From assembly GCA_026027325.1 (NCBI GenBank), contig JAMSLZ010000004.1:2356001-2420000 (forward strand): a DNA stretch of 64,000 nt, read 5' to 3'. A program made the translations under genes and the position numbers. The stretch comes from Actinomucor elegans (Eukaryota; Mucoromycota; Mucoromycetes; Mucorales; Mucoraceae). This document shows positions 46,473-57,631 of this stretch, piece after piece (position 1 is the first letter of the stretch; every line of letters begins with the position of its first letter). Below the pieces are notes generated by a model. It was given only the letters and a program-made list of their open reading frames with translations, was not told the origin of the DNA and searched no databases.

Positions 46473-49400
46473 ATGTCTGCTCAAGCCCCTGTTACTGATT
46501 CTGGTGTCTCTACCATGGATGGTGTCATTTCTGGTCCCATTGGTGAAGTTGAGCAAGCTTTCTCCGAGAATCAATCTACTATTGATTCAACCCCTGATGA
46601 TGCCTCTGATGTAGTTCAAGCATTAACTGAAAACTCTAGAATGCTGTTTACTCGTTTGGCTGCCCTGGTTCGTCAAGATCCTAACTCTCCTGCTGCCAAC
46701 GAGGCATATGTGGCCTACAAATCTGCTGAAGAAAAGCTAGCCCACTTTAAACAAGCCCAAAACTCTTACCTCAAGATTATGGGTGAATCTTCATCCGCTT
46801 CTGGCCCTGTCTCTGCATCCCATCGCCCTGCGATTGTACCTGCTGGTCTTCCTTTCCTTCAATTGAGAGGTGAACATCAATGGAAGCCTCGTGAAGACAT
46901 GTATGACTCGGCTCATGACTTTTGCGTTTGCTTTGAGAAGGTACTCCGTGCCCATGTTCAAGATCTAGATGCTAATTGGGAGCGTTTGTTGCCTATGTGC
47001 TTGAACAACGAGCAAAACTCTTGGTTTGAAGAAGCATTGTTATCTAAGGGTATGTCTTGGTCTGCTGCTCGTTCCTCTTTGTTGGATCACTTCGATACTC
47101 CGTATCGTAAGTTCTTGTTGATGGCCAAAGTTGGTTCTATACGTCAAGAAAGGTATGAAACCAACCGTGAATATGCAAGCCGGTTCCAAAAGCTGCGTCG
47201 TGAAGCTGGTATGGAAGATAACACGCAACTAGCTGTCACTTTCTTTGTGTCTCTTCGTGAGGAGGTTCGTGGCCGGTCCCAACAAGCCATTGCTTGTCAT
47301 TTTGGCAAGAAATTACCTAACTCCATTGCTGAGCTCATTGATTTGGTGATCGCTTCAGGTGATGACTCGTCTTTCTTGTCATTGAATGGCAAACGTCCCC
47401 GAGTGGACTCTGACTCTGGTTTCTTGGACAAGACTGAACCTAGTAAGGCCAATAATAAGGTCAATAAAGGTTTTATTCCGTCTCCTTCTCATAAGAATAG
47501 CAAGTTTCATGGTCGGGGATCTGGATCTGGTTCTAGTTCTGGTTCCAACAATAAACTCTGCCATTATTGTAAGCGAGTATGGAACTATGGACATCGCTGT
47601 AACGAATTTATAGAGGCTAAGAGTCATGTGAACTCTGGTGAACCTCGTTTCCAGCCCATAAGTCGCATGTCTGAGCGAACAAACGCTGGAAATATCGATA
47701 TTAGTGAACAAGTTAATTCGCAGTTAAATCGGTGTGCCTTAGAATGTAAGTATTCATCTAAAAATACAATAACTAAGGATTTCAAAAATATTAACGATTC
47801 TATTACGTTTCCTATTCTCGTCATTAGAAGGAACTACATACCGGAACGTCTGGTGTCTATACTAGATACGGGTGCAAATCATAGCGCTATTAATAAAGAC
47901 GTTGTTAAAAAATTAAACCTACCTATACTTCCTATTTTAAATGATGACATCAAGCATATTAAATTAGCTGACTCTAAATCTACTGTAAAAAGAATTGGCA
48001 CTACAGAAGTCACCTTAAGATGCAATAACAAAACACTTACTCGTAAACTGGAAGTTATGGAACTTACAAATAATTACGATTTAAGTATTGGCATTGACTT
48101 AATGACTTCTTTTGGAATTGGTATAACTGGACTTCCTATAAAGTATGATGAATCCAATTCTGAACATAATAAACTTGACTCCATAAGACGATATAACAAT
48201 GACAGTGAATTGTTAGAACAAGTCAAACAAGAACTCAATGAGCTTGGCGATAATCCTACTGGAACCACAGAGGAATATGAACAAGCAATGAGTTATATTC
48301 AACCTTTCATAGCAGCAAATGAGGAAAGAACAAAAGGAAAGTTCTGCACTATTCCTGAAAGCGTGGTATACATTAATACACCACCTAACGTAACTGCTTA
48401 TCGTAAGCCATATCCTGTACCAATTACATATCATGAAGTTGTAGATAAGCAAATAAATGAATGGTTGAATGAAGGTTTTATAAAACGTGCTACTGGTCAT
48501 TCTGAATGGAATTGTCCTATAACAGTAGTTCCAAAAACCAATGGTAAAGGCGAAATAACAGGACATCGAGTCTGTCATGATCCTAGACACGTTAATGCAC
48601 TATTGCAATCGATTGATCGTATGCCATTACCTATTATCAATGAATTATTTGAAGAGCTTAAAGGCGCATCCATTTACAGTACTTTGGATCTGAAGTCTGC
48701 TTTCAATTCATTATTGCTATATCCTGATCATGCACATAAACTTAATTTCACTTGGCGTGGAATTCAGTATACTCCAATCGGCACTGTGTTTGGTGTTAAG
48801 CATGTATCAAGTGTCATGCAAAGGACAATGAGTATTGCTCTTGAAGGTATGCCATTCGCTAGATGCTTTGTAGATGATGTAGTAATTAAAAGTAACTCTA
48901 TCGAGGAACATAAGCATCACTTAAGCCTAGTAATTAATAAATTGACAGAAGTCAATCTTAAACTGCAACCCAAAAAATGTAAGTTTTTCCAGAATAAGAT
49001 CAATTTACTAGGTTTCACGATTGCTCCTCGTGGCATATCGATGGATCGTCGCAAGTTGATCAACGTTCTCGAGTTTCCTCATCCACGTACTGGTAAAGAC
49101 ATCATGAGATACACTGGATTGATTTCTTATCTGAGATCTTTAATTCCAAAAGTATCCACTTTAATGGCTCCTCTTGATGCATTACGCAATGAAAAATCAC
49201 TGGATAAGATCTGGAATATTACACATGAAAATGCTTTTAACAATCTAAAGAAAGCTTTATTAAATGATACAGTGATTTCGTATCCTGACTTAAATCATCC
49301 TTTCTGTGTAGCTACGGATGCATCCAACGTAGGAGTAGGTGCTGTCCTTTACCAGATCATAAACGGTGAAATAAAATACCTATCGATGATGGCTAAAAGC

Positions 49401-51197
49401 CTTTCCTCAAGTGAACGCAATTATTCCGCTACTAAACGTGAATTACTGGCTGTTGTGTATGCTTTGCAAAAATTCCATAAATACTTGTGGGGTAACCATT
49501 TCACTCTGTATACGGATCATAAGGCATTAACTTACTTACACACACAAAAAATCGCCAATGCTATGATGATAAATTGGTTAGATATTATATTACAATATGA
49601 TTTTAAAGTCGTTCATTTGCCAGGCATCGACAATATTTTACCTGACACACTATCCAGACTCTTCGAATCTGAGCATCCTGAAAATGAACTGGGAGGGGAT
49701 AAAGCACTATATAATAAGAGCGCTACGATCGATAACCTACCCAGTGATGACAGCGGTGAATATATGACACCCGCGGATCCAGAAGAACGCAAGTTGCTCC
49801 TAATGAGAGAACACTTAAAGGGTCATTTTGCTTCTGATGCAATCTATTATGGATTAAAACGTAAAGGCATATACTGGGCTAACCTGAAAAATGAAGCTAT
49901 TGAACTAGTAAAGTCTTGCGTCCAGTGTCAGCAATTTAATATTGTAAAAAAGGGCTACAATCCATTAAGACCCATAACAGCATCATTGCCAGGTGATAGC
50001 TGGGGTATTGATTTAGCTGGACCATTTAAAACATCGATTCAAGGTAACAACTACCTGTTGATAATGGTCGACATAGCTACTCGTTACTGCGTATTAAAAC
50101 CCATTCCTGATAAGTCTTCCTTATCTATTGTCAAAGAATTAGTAAACCTCATGGTAACGTTTGGTATACCTCGAATAATCCAATCTGATAATGGAACAGA
50201 GTTTGTAAACGAAATGATGTCTTTATTAGCCGAGCATTCTGGTTTCGAGCATAGACTCATAAGTGCATACCATCCAAGGGCAAATGGCGTTAGTGAACGT
50301 TGGGTACAAAGTAGCGTAAATACTATAAAAAAACAAGTGAATGGTATGAATGCTGACTGGGATCTTTATGTTGGACCCACACAATTGTATTTAAATACTA
50401 AATACAATGAAAGAACTAAAACACCACCATTCACTTTAATGTTTGGTAGAAACGCAAATGACTTTGAAGATTTCAGTAAAGAAAAAGATAACGCAACGCG
50501 AAAGAAAATAAATAATGACCTTCAAGAAAAAGTCAAAATGATGACGGAAATAGTATTTCCTGCCATCTATGAGCGTACCAAACTAGTTACACAAAAGCAA
50601 AAAGAATCTTTTGACAAAACTCACAAGCTCATTGACATTCCAGTTGGTTCTGAAGTAATGGTCAAAGTGCTTCAAAAGAATAACAAGTTAGATCCCAATT
50701 ATATTGGAACTTATAAAGTACTTAGAATAACCAAAGGCGGATCTTATGTACTACAAAATGAAAAAGGTCAGATAGAACCACGTAACTATCCACCTTCATT
50801 ACTAAAACTTGTTAACGGTGATCCCATCAAATCCAATGATAAATTCTTCGATGTCGAAGCCATCATTGCCCATAAAAAAGTAAATGGCCAATATCTTTAT
50901 AATGTAAGATGGAAAGACTATACTGAAGAAGATGATACTTGGGAACCCAGTGAGAGTTTTGTTGATCCTAGATTCATTAAAGAATACTGGAAACGTATTG
51001 GTGTAATACCAGAGGATTTCTCTTGGAAACAAAAGTACAAGAATGATGTTATTAATAAATCTCCAAAATTACTATCAGGCAAACGAGAAATACCATCCAC
51101 TTCTTATAATACTAGTTACCCTAATTCTCAATTAAATATGCATAAAAGCAGCAGTAATTACAAGGTAACAAGTAATAAAAGATTTAGACGGTATTAA
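46473..51197 (+). CDS. Gag-Pol polyprotein of a chromovirus (Ty3/Gypsy)
   Basis: A single uninterrupted frame of 1,574 codons with gag and pol fused, as in Tf1/sushi-type elements. Order: capsid-like region (about 1-330), Cys/His knuckle CHYCKRVWNYGHRC (about 362), aspartic protease LDTGANHSAI (about 464), reverse transcriptase (about 640-870) with catalytic FVDD at about 798, RNase H with ATDASNVG (about 946) and ERNYSATKREL and YTDHKAL, integrase with an HHCC finger (about 1110-1150), DDE core GIDLAGPF ... QSDNGTEF ... SERW (about 1178, 1237, 1273), a GPY/F-like region, and a C-terminal chromodomain FDVEAI ... YNVRWKDYTEEDDTWEP (about 1459-1510). No stop or frameshift, so it can be translated as is. 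Roles: reverse transcription of element RNA and chromatin-guided integration. Confidence 0.95.
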   Translation: MSAQAPVTDSGVSTMDGVISGPIGEVEQAFSENQSTIDSTPDDASDVVQALTENSRMLFTRLAALVRQDPNSPAANEAYVAYKSAEEKLAHFKQAQNSYLKIMGESSSASGPVSASHRPAIVPAGLPFLQLRGEHQWKPREDMYDSAHDFCVCFEKVLRAHVQDLDANWERLLPMCLNNEQNSWFEEALLSKGMSWSAARSSLLDHFDTPYRKFLLMAKVGSIRQERYETNREYASRFQKLRREAGMEDNTQLAVTFFVSLREEVRGRSQQAIACHFGKKLPNSIAELIDLVIASGDDSSFLSLNGKRPRVDSDSGFLDKTEPSKANNKVNKGFIPSPSHKNSKFHGRGSGSGSSSGSNNKLCHYCKRVWNYGHRCNEFIEAKSHVNSGEPRFQPISRMSERTNAGNIDISEQVNSQLNRCALECKYSSKNTITKDFKNINDSITFPILVIRRNYIPERLVSILDTGANHSAINKDVVKKLNLPILPILNDDIKHIKLADSKSTVKRIGTTEVTLRCNNKTLTRKLEVMELTNNYDLSIGIDLMTSFGIGITGLPIKYDESNSEHNKLDSIRRYNNDSELLEQVKQELNELGDNPTGTTEEYEQAMSYIQPFIAANEERTKGKFCTIPESVVYINTPPNVTAYRKPYPVPITYHEVVDKQINEWLNEGFIKRATGHSEWNCPITVVPKTNGKGEITGHRVCHDPRHVNALLQSIDRMPLPIINELFEELKGASIYSTLDLKSAFNSLLLYPDHAHKLNFTWRGIQYTPIGTVFGVKHVSSVMQRTMSIALEGMPFARCFVDDVVIKSNSIEEHKHHLSLVINKLTEVNLKLQPKKCKFFQNKINLLGFTIAPRGISMDRRKLINVLEFPHPRTGKDIMRYTGLISYLRSLIPKVSTLMAPLDALRNEKSLDKIWNITHENAFNNLKKALLNDTVISYPDLNHPFCVATDASNVGVGAVLYQIINGEIKYLSMMAKSLSSSERNYSATKRELLAVVYALQKFHKYLWGNHFTLYTDHKALTYLHTQKIANAMMINWLDIILQYDFKVVHLPGIDNILPDTLSRLFESEHPENELGGDKALYNKSATIDNLPSDDSGEYMTPADPEERKLLLMREHLKGHFASDAIYYGLKRKGIYWANLKNEAIELVKSCVQCQQFNIVKKGYNPLRPITASLPGDSWGIDLAGPFKTSIQGNNYLLIMVDIATRYCVLKPIPDKSSLSIVKELVNLMVTFGIPRIIQSDNGTEFVNEMMSLLAEHSGFEHRLISAYHPRANGVSERWVQSSVNTIKKQVNGMNADWDLYVGPTQLYLNTKYNERTKTPPFTLMFGRNANDFEDFSKEKDNATRKKINNDLQEKVKMMTEIVFPAIYERTKLVTQKQKESFDKTHKLIDIPVGSEVMVKVLQKNNKLDPNYIGTYKVLRITKGGSYVLQNEKGQIEPRNYPPSLLKLVNGDPIKSNDKFFDVEAIIAHKKVNGQYLYNVRWKDYTEEDDTWEPSESFVDPRFIKEYWKRIGVIPEDFSWKQKYKNDVINKSPKLLSGKREIPSTSYNTSYPNSQLNMHKSSSNYKVTSNKRFRRY

Positions 51198-51217
51198 TCA
51201 TACCTGGGAGGGGATAA

Positions 51218-51526
51218 TGTTATAGAATAGAGACTATTGTATGAATAATAACTTATTCATTATCAATCTCATCTTTACGGAAGCACTTATGAGTTGATAT
51301 GTTTAAGATTCATGTCTCAGATGGATATATATCTAGAACATAGACCTATAACATAACATCTTCTTAAATCCTCTTCACCACACTTAGATAGACGATTAGT
51401 ATAAATAGGTTTAGTTTAGACATAGTTATAGGATCTTCACCTTTATATTCATCTTTGTTAATAAAGCACAGTCTCAAAAAGTACTCTTTTTAGTCTTCTT
51501 TATTATTTCACTGTGCAAACACAACA
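51218..51526 (+). repeat. 3' LTR of the family-C element
   Basis: 309 bp, preceded by a polypurine tract. Two substitutions relative to the 5' LTR. Confidence 0.95.
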
Positions 51527-51565
51527 TACGCAACAATACTTGGTATGTTTAACTTCTGACTGGAA

Positions 51566-51929
51566 TGTTGTAAACATGACTTGTTCAGTGTCCGTCACCA
51601 ATCAGGTCAATGTTCGACAATGCTTATACTCAGCTTGTGCTTTGACAGCTTTGTAACGTCGGTTAAGAGATATATATGGAAATCAATGCTTAGTGCAACT
51701 AACCTTCATAAACTACCTATCACCGAATATAAAGTCGTACTAGAATGGATTACTATAAATCCTTGTTAACTCCATGAGCACAGTCTTTGACTAACTCAAT
51801 CGTCTATAATATCAAGTTAAATCCGAACTTCAATTTTGTATAAATAGCTCATCATTTTAATGCTTTAATAAATCAATTCGTTTTATCAGTCTGGTTATTT
51901 TTACAGTTTTTATTATATTCGATATAACA
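51566..51929 (+). mobile_element. Solo LTR, family B (364 bp)
   Basis: TGTTGTAAACATG...CGATATAACA with target duplication TGGAA at 51561-51565 and 51930-51934. Contains tataaatagc then aataaatc. Almost identical to the 5' LTR at 63,378-63,741. Confidence 0.93.
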
Positions 51930-51934
51930 TGGAA

Positions 51935-52431
51935 TTATAAACACGTTATTCACCTCTCTTTTTGATGTTTAGATTTTGCTAATTAAATTATCCTCTTGGT
52001 TGAAGTGGCTTTTCTTTTGGATCGTTTCTTAATATAATGCCTTTTCGGTTGTGCTTTCTTTACTCTGATTGCTTCTCTAAAAAATGGCGCGTTTTACTAC
52101 GACAATACTGGTTTGCTGAAGTTAGTTATTTATGGCTATTATATCTGGTACTCTTTCTGGTGGATTATTATTTAGCAATGAATATACAATATTTTTATTC
52201 AATAAAAATGTGTATAAACCAAAATTATAGTAAAAGATGTAAAATGTGTATAATTATAAAATATCAATTATTATTGGTTCAATTTAATGTAAAAGGACCG
52301 TAATATATGTAAAAAGACGGTAAAAAGAGGACTGTTTTACGGTCATTTTCATGGAAATAGTTGAACTTTTACGGCCTTTTACCAATGGAACAGACGAACT
52401 TTTACCATACTTTTACCAACAGTACTAGTTG
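51935..52431. other. Spacer with TTTTACGG motifs
   Basis: An A+T-rich 88-codon frame (52037-52303) has no features. 52285-52415 holds at least five TTTTACGG/CCGTAA/GGTAAAA motifs in both orientations. Confidence 0.4.
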
Positions 52432-52934
52432 TGTTGTATTCCACCTACTATTTTGCATCGACATAATAGTAAGGAATCAACTGTTCATTTATGTCATACA
52501 CGGACTCTATCTGATAACCCAATCAGATTAACGAGGCCTGCATAAATACAAGCGATGTGTCATCCTTAGAACTATTAGCCAATAATCCTTACAAGAAACA
52601 CGCGGCATCATACTATCGAGTAGTATCGAGTGTATCTCAAGATAAGACCTGAATATCGAATAACGCGTGGGTTATACAATTACAACAATGCGTGGTTGAA
52701 AGGCTTATTAGTGGCTGCTGGGATTGGACTCCGTTGTACGGCCATGCGTGCTGATAGATATTGAATGCTACACTATTAAGCTCTGATGAAATGTATATAA
52801 AGAAGACTTGATTTTGAATTGTGAATAAACATTAGAATAACTTTTACTATCAGGATAGCTGATTCCATTTACTGTCTATTCTTTTATTATTATATTTTAA
52901 ATTATATCCTTCGTCTTTAGCACCGGATATAACA
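52432..52934 (+). mobile_element. LTR family D (503 bp, full length)
   Basis: TGTTGTATTCC...ACCGGATATAACA. TATA box (tgtatataaag) and polyadenylation region follow LTR order. Flanks AGTTG and TACTC do not match, so this copy may come from recombination. Confidence 0.88.
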
Positions 52935-54870
52935 TACTCTAAATAAATAACAATACGGTTCTATATGGCTACCTGCTTATCTGTTTAATGCGAAAAACTA
53001 AGACCAATAAGAGTTGCTAGTTGGTAGCCTTGATATATGCATATCAGATACCTAAAAATTGAGCGGTAAACCTAGAAGCGCATGCGGAGGCAAACTAATA
53101 TAATAATAAACGATAATGAGAATACTTATCAATGAAAATGAAAGAAAAGTTAACTGGTATTTTATCTCTTACCTGACACTTATTCTACCTTTATTGCTAT
53201 AAAGAAAGAAAAAGATCATTCCCTAAATAAAGATCTGCTATTTCCTAAGTATTCTTGTAATATTAGTATGTATTTCGATTAAACAAATGTGCTCATTTTT
53301 TATATATATGCAATAATACCTTAAACTAATACATATATTTTATATTAATTTATATTTTGAGAAGCAGCATGTTTGGTTCAAACTATGATGAGTAGATCAA
53401 ATAATATTGCGATGAATATACTACAAGCAATGGGTTATATCATAATAACTTACCTTTAATGAATTAAATGAAAAAATAAAAGAAAGAGAAAAAACGAGAG
53501 AAACAAGGAAGTGTACATTCTTAAATAAAAAGCAATATGAAACCATTGTAGGAGTTTTATAACCCATTGATAATGCAGAGGTTTGAATCAAAACATTGTA
53601 GCGGGCATAATTATTCATATAGAGAGCTGTGATAGAAGTGCAGTTAGCTATTCGTTCAATTTTACAGTGAAACTACTGTAAAGCCTATTATTAATAATAA
53701 AAGACTAGCAGTAGGAGAATAAGTATCTCGATTTTCTGCCTCGTTAATTATTATTTTAGTTGATAAATATTTAATAAGGAAGTATCTCTCAAACATTATA
53801 TAAAATTGTTAACATTACCAAATAAGCTCAATAATAAATGTAAAAACTTACCTCCCTATCAAATGGTCTGTACATCACGATATGGTCTTTTTGAACGGTA
53901 GAATTCATTTTAATTAGGCGTTTATGCGTGTTTTATTTTATTTTTCAAATTGTTAATTTAAAACTACAAATTTATTCTCTAAACAACTGTATGAAATAAA
54001 ACTAGATTATAAACAATGACTCTAGAATAGGCTTTTATTTTTCGAAAAAATAAAGACAATAGAGCCCCATTAGGCGCTAAAAATATGCCCTTTGGAAAAA
54101 AAAATTCATTTTGAACATCTCAATGCATCTCATTCAAATGTCGCATCTGATCTGCAATGTATGTTTGAAATGAACTGTGGAGCTTAATAAACCGTTATTT
54201 ATGTCAATATTAACTAGTATTTTATACTTTTACGGAAGACAGTAGATTGCATACACTAAATGTGAAATAAGGTCTAATGATTTCTAAATCTCTCTTAATT
54301 TCATTCAAATGTCGCAATTGGCTCCAGTTAATTATATTCAAAATAAATAACAGTATATATATTGAAGCATTTATTTAAATCAAAAGTAACCAATGTATAT
54401 ATTTTTTCATTAACTAAGTGGTATCAAATTGCGTTATGTATAGCTCTTCATTCAGAGTACTAATCCTACACAGCGAATCAAAAAGAATAAAAATATTTTA
54501 AACCCCTCTTAAATATACAAGTTTTAAGGGCTAAGTGGCACTGAGAATTAAAGCGGTGATTTACGCAAGACGTTACTAATTTCCTTACATAATCAATTAT
54601 GGTATTGTTGATATCTCGACAACCATTATAGCATACTGAACGAAAAAAAAAGTATTCTATATTAAAAAAAAGGCTACTATCCATTTATTAATTAAAATAG
54701 CCAATATTTCAACGAAAAAAATAAAACCTGTAGAACTACTAATTCTACAACTGTAGAACTCCTAGTTCTACAACCTGTAAAAGTACTGTAAAATCAGATA
54801 AAATTTGCAGTGGAAAAAATAATGAGTGAAATGCGACATCATTCAATCCAGACACGCAACAATATAATTC
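52935..54870. other. A+T-rich gene-poor region
   Basis: No gene called. Repeated cattcaaatgtcgca blocks at about 54128 and 54303. At 54726-54775 a 24-bp tandem motif (tgtagaact...tctacaac) with internal dyad symmetry lies about 95 bp upstream of tRNA-Leu copy 2. Confidence 0.4.
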
Positions 54871-54954
54871 AGTATCATGGCCGAGTGGTCTAAGGCGCTT
54901 GACTTAAGATCAAGTCTGCGAAAGCGGGCGTGGGTTCAAACCCCACTGATACTA
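54871..54954 (+). tRNA. tRNA-Leu (anticodon UAA), copy 2
   Basis: 84 nt, same structure and sequence as copy 1 at 22,588 on the other strand: acceptor AGTATCA/TGATACT, anticodon loop CTTAAGA, T loop TTCAAAC. T8 terminator at about 54959-54967. An inverted LTR-E scrap starts 20 bp downstream. Confidence 0.97.
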
Positions 54955-54973
54955 CTATCTTTTTTTTAGTTTT

Positions 54974-55046
54974 TGTCGTGTGCGGAGCTATATATTTTTA
55001 AAGTAGTGTCAGGTACACACAGATTTGTGCGTAACCTTTTAATTAG
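54974..55046. mobile_element. LTR family E scraps (head-to-head)
   Basis: 54974-55006 is the inverted 3' end of an LTR-E (TGTCGTGTGCGGAGCTATAT). It is joined to about 40 bp of a forward LTR-E start (tgtcaggtacacacag...aattag). Confidence 0.65.
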
Positions 55047-55207
55047 TGTCGTGTGTCAGGTACACACGGTCTTGATGTGTAACCTTTTTAATTAGTATAA
55101 ATATCAAATGTATCTTATAATAATAAAGAGCATCTTTTATCTCATATATAATCTATTGTACACGTTTATTGGAATCGACTATAAAACATATATCTCGGCA
55201 CACGACA
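55047..55207 (+). mobile_element. 5' LTR of Gypsy element E (161 bp)
   Basis: TGTCGTGTG at the start and CACACGACA at the end give a 9-bp terminal inverted repeat. AATAAA-type signal and TATA-like boxes inside. Directly after it, TTTGGTAGCATCAGAACC looks like a tRNA primer-binding site whose TGGTAGC would pair with a tRNA ending GCTACCA (initiator-Met type in many fungi). Confidence 0.82.
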
Positions 55208-55281
55208 TTTGGTAGCATCAGAACCAATTGATCGTTTATTATAGTTAAAATATATTTATATATATATATATTATTGAGTGA

Positions 55282-57260
55282 ATGGAATACTTATCTGAAG
55301 AAGAACTCAAGAAATTAAAGAACCAATTTGAAATAGAAGAAAGGACAGTAAAGCTACTCAAATATCAAGACGACATTGATTATTATAACAGCAAATTAAG
55401 AAAGACATCAACTGGTCAGTTTACTGAAGAAGAAAGATTAAAATCAACTATACAAAGAGAAGAACATTGGAAAACAGTAGCTCACAAATTTGCAACGAAG
55501 TTTTTTGGAACAAATAGTATTAACAACATGTCTATACACAAGAAGGGGTCTCAACGACAGATAATAGTGATATTTTAGATCGCTTGTTATATCCGGTGCT
55601 AAAGACGAAGGATATAATTTAAAATACAATAATAAAAGAATAGACAGTAAATGGAATCAGCTATCCTGATAGTAAAAGTTATTCTAATGTTTTATTCACA
55701 ATTCAAAATCAAGTCTTCTTTATATACATTTCATCAGAGCTTAATAGTGTAGCATTCAATATCCATCAGCACGCATGGCCGTACAACGGAGTCCAATCCC
55801 AGCAGCCACTAATAAGCCTTTCAACCACGCATTGTTGTAATTGTATAACCCACGCGTTATTCGATATTCAGGTCTTATCTTGAGATACACTCGATACTAC
55901 TCGATAGTATGATGCCGCGTGTTTCTTGTAAGGATTATTGGCTAATAGTTCTAAGGATGACACATCGCTTGTATTTATGCAGGCCTCGTTAATCTGATTG
56001 GGTTATCAGATAGAGTCCGTGTATGACATAAATGAACAGTTGATTCCTTACTATTATGTCGATGCAAAATAGTAGGTGGAATACAACATCGCTGAAATAT
56101 TGAAAGAAGTTATCCTTTCTAAATCAAACAAAGATGATGAACTCGAGTTTATTGAAAAACCTAGAAAGTATGATGGATCCAGGGATCCCCATATCATTGA
56201 ATCATGGATCCAGTCCATTGATGATTATTCAGCACTCAAGGAGTTTACATCTACAAAGACAGCTAAATTAGGTGTGACCTTATTATCGGGTGCGGCTAAG
56301 GTCTGGTATCATAATTTACGTTTATTGAATAATGCTCCTGAAGATTGGCTACATTTTAAAACGGAGTTACGAGCATACTTCAAGCCAGAGAACTCGATCT
56401 CGGTTGCAAGAGACAAGATACGCAACCTTCGACAATCATCTACTATCGCACAATATGTGCAAGAGTTTATGACTATTAAACTCAGCATTCCAAAGATGAC
56501 TGATGAAGAAGCGGTTGACAAGTTTTTGGCGGGTTTGAAAGACCCTAATGCTCGTATATACATCAAAGATAGCATCTTTATGGAGGAGCCAGTGTTGTCT
56601 GACGCCATTCGGGCGGCACATACTTATGAGGGCAATCGTTTGAATGCTGTTCCTGTTTTTCGTAGTTCATCTGCGGTATCGGAATACCAGGTGGATGATC
56701 CTATGGATTTATCAGTTGCCGAACGTAGAGAATTGTTCAACATGATGAAGTCGTTCAGCTCTGGGGGCAGCTTTCGTGGCCGTGGTGGTTTTCATAGTCG
56801 TGGTGGCTCTCCTCGTGGTGGTTCTCCTCGTGGTGGTTTTCATGGTCGTGGTAGTCGTGGAGGTCGTGGTGGCCATCAGCATCGGGGTGCTAGAGGTGGG
56901 GGTTTTAATAATTCTTCACGTATAGAAATCCGATGCTACAATTGTGAAGGATTTGGACATTACCAAAGAGATTGTCCATCTGAGAAGCGCTCACAATTGA
57001 ACTATATTGAAGCAGATGATCATGAAGATATTTATTATGGAGCTGATGATACTGAAAATAAAAAGATTGATTCTTCCTCTTATTTGTATTGTGTCTTGCC
57101 CACTTCCAAGTCTTATGTGGAGCCTCTATTGATTGATGATGGTATGATCCAAAAGGACGTTCAGTTTGTATTAAATGCGGGTGAAATTGATACCAAACTT
57201 CCTTTGTATCGTGCTTTGGTGAATGGTTCTGAGTGTGTAAATACAAGAGATACAAGCTAG
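55282..57260 (+). pseudogene. Gag of Gypsy element E, disrupted by a solo LTR-D
   Basis: Coding DNA in two parts, 55282-55584 and 56094-57260, separated by an inverted LTR-D plus its 5-bp duplication. Part 1: MEYLSEEELKKLKNQFEIEE, a charged coiled-coil start. Part 2: a Retrotrans_gag capsid domain (ESWIQSIDDYSALKEF, TLLSGAAKVWYHNLRL, VDKFLAGLKDPNAR), an RGG-rich stretch (about 56770-56905), then a zinc knuckle CYNCEGFGHYQRDC (C-x2-C-x4-H-x4-C). Both parts are in the same frame with one TAG at 55576-55578; part 1 may instead shift frame near 55535. The frame ends at 57260, and protease and polymerase are missing. RNA-packaging role in the parent element. Confidence 0.82.
55585..56088 (-). mobile_element. 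Solo LTR, family D, inverted (504 bp)
   Basis: Inverted full-length LTR-D inserted in the element-E gag. Target duplication TCGCT at 55580-55584 and 56089-56093. Near-identical to the copy at 52,432. Confidence 0.93.
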
Positions 57261-57342
57261 ATAGAAAAACTTAACTCACTTTGAATCAATAAAACCCGAT
57301 AAAACGGTTCTAACTGATTCACTCGCTTTTTATTCAATTTTT

Positions 57343-57428
57343 ACCGCACATAGTTTTATTTTAGACACAGCTGTGTAACAAGAAAAAGGTTAATTTATAA
57401 AACATTGAAACCCTCTTTTCGCATACAG
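57343..57428. mobile_element. Isolated Tc1 end fragment
   Basis: About 85 bp matching the right end of the Tc1 element (44,302-44,384), ending CGCATACAG followed by TA. No transposase or second end nearby. Confidence 0.7.
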
Positions 57429-57439
57429 TATATTTTAGT

Positions 57440-57565
57440 GTAGATTTATATAAAAGTGTAATCAAGAGATAAAAGATGATCTTTATTCATTTAGCGTTCT
57501 ATTTGATATTTATACTAATTAAAAGGTTACGCACAAATCTGTGTATGTACCTGACAATAATAAAA
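57440..57565 (-). mobile_element. LTR family E fragment, inverted
   Basis: Contains inverted family blocks aattaaaaggttacgcac and gtacctgacaat. Diverged and incomplete. Confidence 0.55.
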
Positions 57566-57631
57566 AAAAACAAAGATGAGAAAAAGGCGATCCAAAACTG
57601 GGCTTTCTGCTTGAACTCAGCCAGTTTAGGT

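Larger units (their letters stand above)
46127..51526 (+). mobile_element. Intact chromodomain Gypsy retrotransposon (family C, 5.4 kb)
   Basis: 5' LTR 46127-46435 and 3' LTR 51218-51526, 309 bp each, both TGTTATAG...CAACA and differing at only two positions by eye. Internal region: a 10-nt self-complementary primer-like site just after the 5' LTR, one 1,574-codon frame, and a purine-rich tract (CTGGGAGGGGATAA) directly before the 3' LTR. No matching target duplication: ATCGG before, TACGC after. Confidence 0.95.

Noticed and set aside
52037..52303. 88-codon hydrophobic frame after the solo LTR-B
   Set aside because: A+T-driven hydrophobic translation without homology; not called.
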